DNA from: Nitrospiraceae bacterium
GTDB taxonomy: Bacteria; Nitrospirota; Nitrospiria; Nitrospirales; Nitrospiraceae
Reading direction: 5' to 3'
Length of the DNA stretch: 64,000 nucleotides
Assembly (NCBI GenBank): GCA_919902505.1
Contig: CAKKRE010000021.1
Coordinates: 43,674-107,673 of the forward strand
Shown here: positions 35,348 through 44,489 of the stretch, one piece after another
How the letters are laid out: each line of letters opens with the position of its first letter
Numbering within the stretch: position 1 is the stretch's first letter
The notes under the pieces: generated by a model
The model's database searches: none
What the model was told of the DNA's origin: nothing
What the model saw: the letters and a program-made list of their open reading frames with translations, nothing else
Position numbers and translations under genes: made by a program

Positions 35348-36058
35348 TCAGCGCTGGGCAATTCTGGAGAGGCGGTCTGGATTCAACAAGGTGATGGTTC
35401 TTCCATCGATGGTGAGGACCCCCTCATCGCGAAAAACACCGAGCAGGCGGATGGCGGTTTCAACCGTGATCCCAGCCATCTCGGCCACTTCTTCCCGTTT
35501 GAGCGTAAGTCCAACCCGGACATGATCGTCATTTTTTTTACCGAATCGATCGCCGAGTTCCAGCAGCAGGCCGGCTAATCGCGCGCGGGCAGTCTTGAAC
35601 GTGAATTGATCGAGATGATCCATATTGACCCCGACTTCATTACTGAGGAGCTGGATCAGCTTGATCGCCAGTTGAGGATTTCTGTGGATGACCGCGAGGT
35701 AGCGTTCCTTGTCGATGACGCAGACTTGAGAGGGTTCCAATGTCTCGCACGTCACTTCATGAAGGGCTCTCTCGCCGAATACGTGCTTCTCGATCAACTC
35801 ACCAGGGCCCAAGATCCGGACGATCTGCCGCCGGCCTCGCGTCGAAGAGCGAGTCAGCTTGACCTTGCCCGAGCATAACAAATAGAGGCCCAAGCACAAA
35901 TGACCTTCGTAGAAGACGGTCTGGTGAGGCGCGTAATCGAGCGTGCGTTTGATTTTCTGAAATTCGGCGAGATCGCTTCCTGCAAGATCGCACAGCACGA
36001 CCTTCGCGCGAAGCCCGCAGGTGTCGCAATTTTCGATGAGGCAGGGCTTCCGTTTCAC
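35348..36058 (-). CDS. Crp/Fnr family transcription regulator
   Basis: 236 residues: a cyclic-nucleotide-binding-like beta-roll (residues ~35-140), a long dimer helix and a C-terminal helix-turn-helix with LKREEVAEMAGITVETAIRLL. Cysteines at the N-terminus (CLIENCDTCGLRAKVVLC) resemble but do not copy the FNR cluster spacing, so oxygen, redox or NO sensing is possible. Target genes are not shown; the haemerythrin gene downstream is a candidate. Confidence 0.85.
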   Translation of the reverse strand: MKRKPCLIENCDTCGLRAKVVLCDLAGSDLAEFQKIKRTLDYAPHQTVFYEGHLCLGLYLLCSGKVKLTRSSTRGRRQIVRILGPGELIEKHVFGERALHEVTCETLEPSQVCVIDKERYLAVIHRNPQLAIKLIQLLSNEVGVNMDHLDQFTFKTARARLAGLLLELGDRFGKKNDDHVRVGLTLKREEVAEMAGITVETAIRLLGVFRDEGVLTIDGRTITLLNPDRLSRIAQR

Positions 36059-36396
36059 GACTTGTCGATTCCTGGCGCTAGTCCAACACCGTGCTCTCGA
36101 AGACTGCTCGAAACACGGTCAAACCGGACCTTTCACACCGAATTCAGATGAACCCTTCATTCCCGGCCATCCACCTCCGGTCGGCCTTTCCTGTGTGCCA
36201 GAATTTCTTCGGACTGCCCGCGCCAAGGAGTGGGGGCTGTCTACGCTTCTTGAGCGGCCCGCCATTGGCCGACGCGACATCAAGGCGCGCAGGCCGGGGC
36301 GCCGGGGAGCCGGTCGTCTCGCGATCCAGCCTGGAGACGAACCGGCCCATAGGCTTGGCAAGTAGGAATCCGTTCCCTCCGCCCCCTCTCCCCATA
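36059..36396. other. intergenic gap, no gene recognised
   Basis: About 338 bp between the first SUMF1-like gene stop and the Crp/Fnr start. Frames here are poor and lack ribosome sites. It should contain the Crp/Fnr promoter and a terminator for the SUMF1 gene, but no clear motif was found. Confidence 0.5.
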
Positions 36397-37359
36397 CTAC
36401 TCCTTCGTCAGTGACACCTTCGCTCCCGCGTCCTCCTGGGCATCCTGCGCGCAACGGAATCCCATCCAATTGATCTTGGTCTTGGGATCGGTGCCGTTCC
36501 GCATTGCCGCCCGCATCGTAGTGGTGCTATCCATCCATCCACCGCCACGGAACGCTTTCTGCGTGCCGGTCTCCGGCCCTTTCGGGTTCCGGCCCGGCGA
36601 CTTCTTGTAATAATCCTGGTCGTACCAATCGGAGACCCACTCGGACACGTTCCCGATGGTTTGATAGAGACCATACGGACTCACGGCATTGTCGTACCTG
36701 TCGACGGAAATGATCGGTGGATAGAGCAACAGCCGCTCCGGACGATCCCGCACGGGACCGGACAATCCGGTTCTGCCGAAATTGGCCCGGGTCGGACCGG
36801 CATATTCACTTCCCCACGGGAATAGTCTGCCATCCACTCCACGCGCGGCCTTCTCCCACTCGGCCTCGGTCGGCAACCGCTTGCCCGCCCATTTGCAGTA
36901 CGCGTCAGCGTCGTACCAGCTGACGTGCATGATCGGATGATGCGCCATCGTATCCTGGAAGTTTCCTCCGTCGTACCGCCAATCCAGCTGCGGCAGACGA
37001 TCCGTAGCCAGGACAAACTTGAGATACTCGAGCGCCGTGACTTCGTACTTGCCGATCATGAACGCGTCCAGATACACCGACCGCTGCGGAATTTCGCTCC
37101 GGTACGCCAACCGATCCGCCTTCTTATCGCTCCCCATGAGGAACTCGCCGGCTGGAATGAGGACCATGTCTTCCTTGGTCTTCCACTTTGCGACCCGCTC
37201 CTGCGCGAGCTTCTTGCCTTCCTCGGTCCACTCGATCACGATGTCCTGTGTATCCAACGCCCGTGCGGCAGGAGCCAGCGCAAACAGCGCGGCTCCGATC
37301 AACAGAGCCTGCCTGGCTAGTTTTCCCCTCCGTGAGACATTCCTTCGTTGTTTGTTCAT
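36397..37359 (-). CDS. exported SUMF1/FGE-fold protein lacking catalytic Cys
   Basis: 320 residues with an export signal (GKLARQALLIGAALFALAPAARA). The FGE-sulfatase fold is clear from MVLIPAGEFLMGSD, KRLPTEAEWEKAARG, GNVSEWVSDWYD and FRGGGWMDS. True FGE has a catalytic Cys pair after the RGGS motif; here the segment reads RGGGWMDSTTTMRAAMRNG with none. It is therefore probably a structural or metal-binding relative, like PvdO. It is the last gene of the multicopper oxidase neighbourhood. Confidence 0.8.
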   Translation of the reverse strand: MNKQRRNVSRRGKLARQALLIGAALFALAPAARALDTQDIVIEWTEEGKKLAQERVAKWKTKEDMVLIPAGEFLMGSDKKADRLAYRSEIPQRSVYLDAFMIGKYEVTALEYLKFVLATDRLPQLDWRYDGGNFQDTMAHHPIMHVSWYDADAYCKWAGKRLPTEAEWEKAARGVDGRLFPWGSEYAGPTRANFGRTGLSGPVRDRPERLLLYPPIISVDRYDNAVSPYGLYQTIGNVSEWVSDWYDQDYYKKSPGRNPKGPETGTQKAFRGGGWMDSTTTMRAAMRNGTDPKTKINWMGFRCAQDAQEDAGAKVSLTKE

Positions 37360-37377
37360 CCTCGGCCTCCTCCTCTC

Positions 37378-37446
37378 CTAGCTATCAGCATTCAGCGATC
37401 AGCTTTCAGCAACAGCTCCTGGCTGACGGCTGATAGCTGACTGCTC
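37378..37446. repeat. R2 palindromic repeat overlapping a gene end
   Basis: The sequence ctatcagcattcagcgatca ... gctgacggctgatagctgac is made of the R2 unit in two orientations. Its left part is read as the last ~16 codons of the second SUMF1-like gene. Confidence 0.65.
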
Positions 37447-38315
37447 GCTGTGATTGATGTTGCGCAACGAAACCCTGTCAAATAACTCCAGTGATCCAGC
37501 CCCCCAGCATTACGCCCGGCCGACCGGGCCACCTCGGGATCTTCATTCCATGATCCTCCGCGAAACACTTTGTCCTGCCCGGATTCAGGCCCCTGGGGAT
37601 TGCGATTCCCCTGGCGCCGGTAATACTCCGGATCGAACCAATCAGAGACCCACTCACTCACATTGCCGGCAAGCTGATGCACCCCGTAAGGACTCACGCC
37701 GTTGTCGTAACGATCCACATTCGCGAGCGGCGGATACTTAGCGCCGCGCTTCGAACCGGAATGGGCAATGTTGCTCTTGATCCAGCCGGCCGGCTCATTG
37801 CCCCAGGGAAACATCCGTCCGTCTTCACCACGAGCCGCCTTCTCCCATTCGGCCTCGGTGGGCAAACGAGCCCCCCGCCAGCGGCAATAGGCATCGGCTT
37901 CCCGCCAGGTCACGCCGATCACCGGATGTTTGGCCATCTTCTCCGGGAACGGCTGTGCCCTCCAGTAATGCGGCCAGGCCGCGCCGGTTGCCAACACATA
38001 CCGCAGATAGTTCACGTTGCTGACCTCGTAGCGGTCGATGCTGAACGCATCCACATAGACCTGGTGCTGAGGCAGCTCCTGCGGCCCCGCGGCCCGATCG
38101 AACTTCGGATCGCTACCCATCAGAAACGGGCCGGCCGGCACCGGCACCATCCCGTCCGGCGCCTCGATCAACGCCAGCCGCTCGACATCATCGAGCGGGG
38201 ACCAGAGCGGCGGCGGCTTCGGCAATTCATGGTCGGCATGAACAAGGCCGTGAGGCAGCACGCTCATCAAGAGCACCGCTGCCATCACGATGTTGATGCT
38301 TACTGTTCTGGTCAT
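37392..38315 (-). CDS. exported SUMF1/FGE-fold protein with repeat-encoded tail
   Basis: 307 residues, paralogue of the gene downstream. The signal peptide is MTRTVSINIVMAAVLLMSVLPHGLVHA. FGE-fold landmarks are MVPVPAGPFLMGSD, ARLPTEAEWEKAARG, GNVSEWVSDWFD and FRGGSWNEDPEVARSAGRN; again no catalytic Cys pair. The conserved end is GFRCATS; the following SSQLSAVSQELLLKADR is encoded by an R2 repeat and is unlike the family, so the original stop was probably lost. The gap to the next gene is 32 bp. Confidence 0.8.
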   Translation of the reverse strand: MTRTVSINIVMAAVLLMSVLPHGLVHADHELPKPPPLWSPLDDVERLALIEAPDGMVPVPAGPFLMGSDPKFDRAAGPQELPQHQVYVDAFSIDRYEVSNVNYLRYVLATGAAWPHYWRAQPFPEKMAKHPVIGVTWREADAYCRWRGARLPTEAEWEKAARGEDGRMFPWGNEPAGWIKSNIAHSGSKRGAKYPPLANVDRYDNGVSPYGVHQLAGNVSEWVSDWFDPEYYRRQGNRNPQGPESGQDKVFRGGSWNEDPEVARSAGRNAGGLDHWSYLTGFRCATSITASSQLSAVSQELLLKADR

Positions 38316-38324
38316 GGCCGCTCG

Positions 38325-38396
38325 GCTTTCAGCTCTCCGCAGTCAGCCCCCGCAATCAGAGACTGACTGCCGATTGCTGACTGCTTCCGTCCCCTT
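38325..38396. repeat. R2-type repeat between genes
   Basis: Units such as ctttcagctctccgcagtca and tgccgattgctgactgcttc show the R2 pattern in both directions. It fills the gap between the SUMF1-like gene and the copper-protein-like gene. Confidence 0.55.
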
Positions 38397-39386
38397 TCAA
38401 TGACCCTGCTTTTTGACCAGCGGATCGATTTCCTTCTTCGCTTCCTCGGTCACGTTATAGCGGGCATACGCATGGTCCAGGACCTCATTGGCATAGAGCC
38501 GCCCGGTCGGCGCCGGGACCCCGATCATGGCCTCAACGGTGCCCTTCGGACCGATGGTGACGGTTTGTTCCGTCGCCGTCCTGATATAGGGATGCCAGAC
38601 GACCAACTTATAGGTGCCCGGCGGCACATCGGTCATGGTGAACCGGCCCTGTTCGTCCGTCTTGGCAAAGTAGGGATTCATGATAGCCACGCCCCAGCTC
38701 TCCATGTAGGCATGGAAACCGCACTGCATGACAAAGATCCGGCGGTTTTTGCTGAGTTTCACCAACTCTTTCATCGGCGGACCGGCCATGTGTTTGTGAT
38801 ACATCCCAGCCTCGGTACGGTCCTTGAAATTGCGCGGATGCTGCGGATTCATCGGCAGCGGCACGTTGAACAGAACACGCGCGCCCAAATTCGACGTTTC
38901 ATAGGCCTGAATGTCGTGCATCACCGGATCCATGTTGACGACCGTGACCGACTGATCGTCCCGCACGACGGTCGTAAACGGCAGGAACAGGCAATCCTTC
39001 GCCTCTATTTGCGGCACTTCTTTCTCAGCGAACGGTTTTCCCTTCTCAATCCCCTCCAGATACACGACGACTTCACGAAACTCGCCTCTCGGTCCGACGT
39101 TGAACGGTTGCAGAATGCGCCAGCCTTCCCCGTCGGAAATGCGCCCGCAATAGAACGGGTCCGGCAGTGTGGTGAGGTTGTACCCTTTCGGTTTCGGGAC
39201 TGTCCCCTCCAACTTCACGATCCCCGTCAGTGTCCCGCCATCCGATACAGTAACTTCTTCATAGGCTGACACAGGACTGCTCGCGAGAGACGATGCGAGA
39301 GCAACCGTAGCCAACCCCAAGACCCACCCGAAACAACTCTTCTTCATCGCCTGCTGCTGACGCTTCGTTGTAGTACCCAGTGTCAC
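38397..39386 (-). CDS. exported cupredoxin-like protein with C-terminal carboxypeptidase-regulatory domain
   Basis: 329 residues if started at the GTG at 39386, which has GAGGAGG six bases upstream; the ATG at 39347 is an alternative. After the signal peptide comes a cupredoxin-like domain with NMDPVMHDIQAYE and, later, VMQCGFHAYMESW, giving a His, Cys, His, Met set suited to a type 1 copper site. Residues ~245-290 (DEQGRFTMTDVPPGTYKLVVWHP) are a carboxypeptidase-regulatory beta-sandwich. It is a likely electron partner of the giant multicopper oxidase upstream. A terminator separates the two genes. Confidence 0.72.
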   Translation of the reverse strand: MTLGTTTKRQQQAMKKSCFGWVLGLATVALASSLASSPVSAYEEVTVSDGGTLTGIVKLEGTVPKPKGYNLTTLPDPFYCGRISDGEGWRILQPFNVGPRGEFREVVVYLEGIEKGKPFAEKEVPQIEAKDCLFLPFTTVVRDDQSVTVVNMDPVMHDIQAYETSNLGARVLFNVPLPMNPQHPRNFKDRTEAGMYHKHMAGPPMKELVKLSKNRRIFVMQCGFHAYMESWGVAIMNPYFAKTDEQGRFTMTDVPPGTYKLVVWHPYIRTATEQTVTIGPKGTVEAMIGVPAPTGRLYANEVLDHAYARYNVTEEAKKEIDPLVKKQGH

Positions 39387-39474
39387 GTCCGGCCTCCTCT
39401 GTGATTGGTCCATGGTGCGATCGACTGATACCATCGATCATACAGGGAAGCCATCACGTTTTTCTTCCCCCGAG

Positions 39475-39523
39475 ACTTAAAATACAGATGGGGGAGCTGC
39501 GTGATACAGGCAGCTCCCCCATC
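39475..39523 (-). terminator. intrinsic terminator after the multicopper oxidase
   Basis: A perfect 14 bp stem, GATGGGGGAGCTGC and GCAGCTCCCCCATC with a 9-base loop, is followed on the minus strand by TGTATTTT. It is 26 bp past the oxidase stop. Confidence 0.85.
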
Positions 39524-39548
39524 CGGTGTTACGCCATGACTGACCCGC

Positions 39549-42500
39549 TTACTTCATGGCAGTCGGAATCGCCTGCGGCTCGGGCAGCACTTCGGCTTGA
39601 CGTGCACCCGCTCCACTTGCGCTGAGAGGCTGAATCCGCGCATCGCCGGTCGGCAACACACGCAGATAGCCCCACTGTCCGGACTGCGTGTAGGGCAGCC
39701 GTGCATTCGACCACACGAAGTCGCCCACCTGACGATACGGTCCGCCCGCACCGCCACGGATGAAGACATCGAGGGTCTCAGACCCGGCGTATTCCACCAC
39801 GCTGATCATGTCGGCACCCGCCATGTACGGCTCGATCGGCCACTCGTGGCCCTCGACGCTGAACATGCCGTTCTGCTCGCTGTTCGCCCCGATCACATGG
39901 ATACGGAGCGCATCACCCGCGTGCGCCTCGATCAGAGGCGTGACGGGATCTTCGGGCTTATCCACCGCGCAAGGCTGGAAGATCTTGCCCAACGAGCACC
40001 CTTGTTCCTCGCGGAACTTGTACGGTTCAGCGCGGTAGTTCACCGACGTCAAACCGGCCACGTTCTGCACATAGGGCATGAACGCGGTTCCGATGATGTT
40101 GTCCTCGTCTTGGAAGAAGAGGGCCACGTCACGGTAGTTCCGCTTGCCGGCGTTTTCAGAAAGGGTGGTGTCGACGATGACGTCGGCCCGCCACACGTTC
40201 TTCTGTGACACATCGGCACCGGTGACGGGATCACGATACTGCGATCCCTTCGGACCGATGACGATCGCGCCGTACAATCCGTTACGCGGATTGACGACGA
40301 TGTTGCCACCGTCCCACACCAACGACGTCGTTTCCTTGTTGGAAGGATGCGCGTAATAGGTGTAGGTGCGGCTCTCGCCCGGAGCCACGGTCTGATCGCC
40401 GGCATTGTTGCCGACATTCAAGCCCTGGCTGTCTTTCGGATCGAAGGCCAGACCCGGCGCAAAGAACGACGCCCGGCTCGCCTTCATCTTGTTCTTCAGA
40501 TTCACCTTGAGGCAATCGCCCAGATTGGCGCGCAGCGTGAGCGGATTCGGCATCACGTTGCCCGCGACGGTCGCGGCTTCTTCCTCCAGCGCGAAGATCT
40601 TGCCTTCCGGCATGGTCATTTCGATCTTCCGCTCGAAATCCACCTCGATCGCATCCGGGGCCTTCGGATTGAGCTTCATCGGGCGATCCAACGCCACGAC
40701 GTTGAAGCTCTTCACCGGAGCATCCGACGGACACACGGAATTGGGAGTCGCCGGGATCCCGAGAGGATTGGTCCCCCTGGGCAGCGGCTTCAAGTCCGCC
40801 ACTTCCTTATCGAGCACGCGGATGATGCCCCATCCACCTTCGGCGAAGTGCGACGTTCTGCCGTTGAAGTGGATGTAGTCACCCGGCATACCCTGGAATC
40901 CACCCGCCTTGGTGACGAGGTCGTACCGCTCGGCGATCCCGACGTGAATCGAGTTCTTCCGGTTGGCCTCCGGGGCATACCGCTCCGTGAGGAAGGTATG
41001 TCCGGCGATCGTCCAGACGTGGGATTCGTTCATCAGCTGATGCAACAGGCGGAACACCATGGTGTCGCCCGTGTACGCCCGCAAGAGCGGCGTGCCCGGA
41101 TCACCGTGGATCGCGCTGCTGAACAGCTTCGAGGTGTCCGGATTGTTGGACAGGCGTTGTGCAAACGGAGCCGCGCGGAAGTTGAAACCGCTACCGGTCG
41201 TGTGCGTCCCGCCGTTGATGTACTTGTTCGGCGCATTCAGGATCTTGTCCGGCATCTGGAAGGACACCGTCTTTCCTGCTTCCAACGCCACTTCGATCGG
41301 CTGTCCGGGAGGATTGCCGGCTTCGATGACGTTGACCGTGTGCGGCACCGTGTCGTGGATGGAGACCATCAACTCACGGAAGCTGCCGCTGACACCGGCA
41401 CCGATCGGCTCGTTGCTGTGAATGTCCGCGATCGGACCGCTATACACCAACTTGCCGTTCTTCGGATCATGATAGGTGGACCCGAACGGCTCCACGATCG
41501 TCACGCCGAACCCGCCATGGGGCCAGGTCGTCGCGCCGAACGCGTGGTCATGCCAGAACACGGTTCCCATATCCACGTCCACCCACCACCGGTACCGCAC
41601 GAACTCCGGCGACACAAGATCGCCCGCCGGGTGGTTGTGCTTCAGTGGCTTGAAGAACGTGATTTGATCGCCCTTGATTTCCTTGATACGAACGACTTCC
41701 TGACAGCTCTTATCCCGCGGCAGTGACGCCGCTGGATCGTTGCCCTTCTCCAAGCAATCCATCCCCACCATCAGTTCCGTGTTGGGATGGAACAATGCCG
41801 CGCCAGGTGCCATCTGGATCTTCATAGCGGTGGCGCCGGCTTTCGCCTCGCCCGTGAGCTTCGCAACCATCGGAGCCGGCAATCCATGCTTGGTCTTCTT
41901 CCCCCACATGGTGAACGGCCGGACCGACATTTCATACTCCATCCCGGAGATCACACCGTCTGAGTTCCCGGTGTCGAACTGGAAGAAGTGGGGATGGATG
42001 TTGATCTTGGACGACTGGAAGTTCGTGTAATCGTCGTCGTCCCATTCGCTGGTCAACAACAAGTCCACGCAGTCATACACGTTGGCGCGGATGACGGCGG
42101 GCAGTTTCAGATCGTCATTGGCTCTGGTCAAACGCTCTTCTTCGTGAAGGACGTAGATCAGACCGTCCTTGTCCACCATGGCCGGCTCTTTCCCCTGCTT
42201 CTTGGCCAAGGTGATCGGCATGCGGACAAAGTGGATGTTGTAATGCTTCCGATTGGCGTTGTCAGGGCACAGGCTCCAACGGCCCTGTTCGCCCGGCATC
42301 GCCGGCTCGGAGGTCCGCTCACCGTTGGCATCCTGGTGAATCGGCTCCAACCATGGCGCACCGCTGTGGTTCGCCGAGAACGGCACGCGCTTGCCGAAGT
42401 GCGGCTTGAACAACGGCCAGGCCATTTTCCCTGTCGTCGGATCGAACAGGATCGCCGGTCTGGTGCTGTCATCCCACTTCGCGGCCCACGTATACTTCGG

Positions 42501-44489
42501 ATTCGGAGCGGTGCTTTCCCGCTCACCGCGAGCGATGTTGCCGTCCCACTTCCAGTCCCACACCGTCGAATCGTAGGCCATGATCTGGCCCTTTTCATCA
42601 TTGGTGTGGCCCGGCTGACCCTGGGCCGGAACAAACATCTCGACCCAATCCTTGATGTTCACGATCACAGGATCGGACTTCCAGTTCGTCTTCTGGCTCT
42701 TGTCGACGATCTTGAAGGTCTTGCCGAACCAGTCGACCGTGCTGCCGATCAACTTATCCGACGAAACACCCTGCTTCATACGGCCCAGACGATCCGGCAA
42801 CTCACGCATATCCGGCATCGTGTCGGTATGCGCTGCACCGACCTGCAACGTATTGTAGAACCGGCCGTACCCCCACATGCCCGCCACATAGTGGTGCGCG
42901 ACGTGGCAGTGATAGAGGAACTCGCCGGCCAGGTGCTGACAGCCACCGCCGCCGCATTCCGGTTCCAGGTCGAGCGCTTCGGACGGACCAACCACTTCCA
43001 CGTCCACCCGATCGGACTTCGTCCGGACCACCGGATACTTCACCGGACCGTCCTGTCCCTTAAACCAATGCTCTTCCTGATCGGCACGCGGGCTGCGCTG
43101 CCAACGGATGGTGCCGCTGTGCGGATGGTGGGAGTGGAACACTTCCGATCCACCATGCACCAAACGCCACTTGACCGGATCACCGAGGTAGCCACGGGCC
43201 ACCGTGGTGGGCGGGTCACCGAAGGTGTAGGCGCTGTAGGCCAGCGACTCATCTTCGAAGCCGAAATATTCATGCTGCAAGTGCATCTGATCGATGCCGA
43301 ACGGCTCGCTGCGATAGTTGATCGCGCGGCCACCCGGACGATAGGCATCGGTCAACGGATCGCGCTGCGGCAAGAAGTCACCCTTCTTGTTCAGCGGACG
43401 GAACGCTTCGTCGCCGATCTCGTGATAGAAGAGCACGAATTCGCGGAAGTCCGGTCCGGATCCGTTGTCGATCATGACCTCCCATCCACCGTCGATCTCG
43501 GGCGCGGCGCCCGTTCCGAGCGGATCGAGGTACTTGGAGCCCTTCGGTTCGACGATGAAGGCACCGAAGAGGCCCAACACCGTCAACTCGCGATCATGAC
43601 TCCATGAGTGGAACTGCCGCACACCTTCCTGCATCTGCGGATGGATGTACCATTCGAACTCCTGCGCCTTGCCCGGCGAGACTACCGTGTCCGGGTTCGT
43701 CGTCGTCGCAGGCTTCCCGGTGGCGCTTACGATCATGCTGGAAGCTGCGATGACCAAGCTACCGTCCTCACCCTCCATCTGATTGCGCAGCGTCATCTTG
43801 ACGCAATCGCCCTGGTTGGCACGAAGCACCAGCGGCTGAATCGCATCGCCCTGGTTGCCGGTCGTCACCGCGCCAGGATCGAATCCGTCCTTTTCGCGCG
43901 CTTCCTTGTTCTTGGTTTCCTCAGCGCGAACCTTGTCGATTTCCCCGGTGTGGACGTACATATAGCCGGGATAGAAGTCGAGCCAGCGGTTCAAGCTGAT
44001 TTCGATGTTGATCATCGACACGTCGTACTTCTTCACCGGCGCATTGGCGGGACATTTCCCCCCTGACGTCATCACCGGTTCGCCCTTCGACGAATCGGAC
44101 GCCAGCAGGAAGCTGCTCCCGTCCTGTCCCATATACTGGTGCATCATCGACATTTCGTTGAATGCACCGGAAGTCTGCTGCGCCTTCGCGTCCGTCTGCG
44201 CCTGTTGTTCCAACTTCTCCATCAGGCGGTGGTGCTGCATCTCCATCTTTTCTGCATTCCCGGCACGACCCTCCATGGCGTTTTCCACCACGGTCTGACC
44301 CTTCAGGGTCTGGGTCCAGCCCGGCATGGCGACAGGCGTCGCATGTCCATCATGCGACTGATCGCCCGGCCCGGCCGCAAATACCCACGGCGCCGCGAGC
44401 AAACTGCCCGATAGCAGCGCCGCCTGCAGGCTCAGCATCGCCTTGCGACTGATGCGCCTGCGCTTTGACACATGCACTGAAGACCTCAT
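39549..44489 (-). CDS. giant three-module multicopper oxidase
   Basis: 1646 residues, start ATG after AAGGAGGGAGG, Tat-like exported N-terminus (SKRRRISRKAML). Three related modules begin at about residues 143 (KCPANAPVKKYDV), 737 (LCPDNANRKHYNI) and 1250 (VCPSDAPVKSFNV). Each shows an LRAN-x-GDC strand and an EP/GPKGS-x-Y-x-DP turn. Copper motifs are spread: HSHHPHSG (~450) and HCHVAHHYVAGM (~525) at the end of module 1, IHPHFFQF (~829) and FWHDHAFG (~973) in module 2. Module 3 has lost nearly all. So one full set of four motifs exists, in the order C, D, A, B. Size and order recall the MnxG-type Mn oxidases. The substrate is unproven. It is probably periplasmic or secreted. Confidence 0.85.
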   Translation of the reverse strand: MRSSVHVSKRRRISRKAMLSLQAALLSGSLLAAPWVFAAGPGDQSHDGHATPVAMPGWTQTLKGQTVVENAMEGRAGNAEKMEMQHHRLMEKLEQQAQTDAKAQQTSGAFNEMSMMHQYMGQDGSSFLLASDSSKGEPVMTSGGKCPANAPVKKYDVSMINIEISLNRWLDFYPGYMYVHTGEIDKVRAEETKNKEAREKDGFDPGAVTTGNQGDAIQPLVLRANQGDCVKMTLRNQMEGEDGSLVIAASSMIVSATGKPATTTNPDTVVSPGKAQEFEWYIHPQMQEGVRQFHSWSHDRELTVLGLFGAFIVEPKGSKYLDPLGTGAAPEIDGGWEVMIDNGSGPDFREFVLFYHEIGDEAFRPLNKKGDFLPQRDPLTDAYRPGGRAINYRSEPFGIDQMHLQHEYFGFEDESLAYSAYTFGDPPTTVARGYLGDPVKWRLVHGGSEVFHSHHPHSGTIRWQRSPRADQEEHWFKGQDGPVKYPVVRTKSDRVDVEVVGPSEALDLEPECGGGGCQHLAGEFLYHCHVAHHYVAGMWGYGRFYNTLQVGAAHTDTMPDMRELPDRLGRMKQGVSSDKLIGSTVDWFGKTFKIVDKSQKTNWKSDPVIVNIKDWVEMFVPAQGQPGHTNDEKGQIMAYDSTVWDWKWDGNIARGERESTAPNPKYTWAAKWDDSTRPAILFDPTTGKMAWPLFKPHFGKRVPFSANHSGAPWLEPIHQDANGERTSEPAMPGEQGRWSLCPDNANRKHYNIHFVRMPITLAKKQGKEPAMVDKDGLIYVLHEEERLTRANDDLKLPAVIRANVYDCVDLLLTSEWDDDDYTNFQSSKINIHPHFFQFDTGNSDGVISGMEYEMSVRPFTMWGKKTKHGLPAPMVAKLTGEAKAGATAMKIQMAPGAALFHPNTELMVGMDCLEKGNDPAASLPRDKSCQEVVRIKEIKGDQITFFKPLKHNHPAGDLVSPEFVRYRWWVDVDMGTVFWHDHAFGATTWPHGGFGVTIVEPFGSTYHDPKNGKLVYSGPIADIHSNEPIGAGVSGSFRELMVSIHDTVPHTVNVIEAGNPPGQPIEVALEAGKTVSFQMPDKILNAPNKYINGGTHTTGSGFNFRAAPFAQRLSNNPDTSKLFSSAIHGDPGTPLLRAYTGDTMVFRLLHQLMNESHVWTIAGHTFLTERYAPEANRKNSIHVGIAERYDLVTKAGGFQGMPGDYIHFNGRTSHFAEGGWGIIRVLDKEVADLKPLPRGTNPLGIPATPNSVCPSDAPVKSFNVVALDRPMKLNPKAPDAIEVDFERKIEMTMPEGKIFALEEEAATVAGNVMPNPLTLRANLGDCLKVNLKNKMKASRASFFAPGLAFDPKDSQGLNVGNNAGDQTVAPGESRTYTYYAHPSNKETTSLVWDGGNIVVNPRNGLYGAIVIGPKGSQYRDPVTGADVSQKNVWRADVIVDTTLSENAGKRNYRDVALFFQDEDNIIGTAFMPYVQNVAGLTSVNYRAEPYKFREEQGCSLGKIFQPCAVDKPEDPVTPLIEAHAGDALRIHVIGANSEQNGMFSVEGHEWPIEPYMAGADMISVVEYAGSETLDVFIRGGAGGPYRQVGDFVWSNARLPYTQSGQWGYLRVLPTGDARIQPLSASGAGARQAEVLPEPQAIPTAMK

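Noticed and set aside
39387-39548. Second sigma-54 promoter before the cupredoxin-like gene
   Set aside because: No GG-N10-GC element with correct spacing was found.
41988-43607. 539-residue plus-strand ORF
   Set aside because: It is the complement of the multicopper oxidase gene, has no domain and its composition follows the opposite coding strand.
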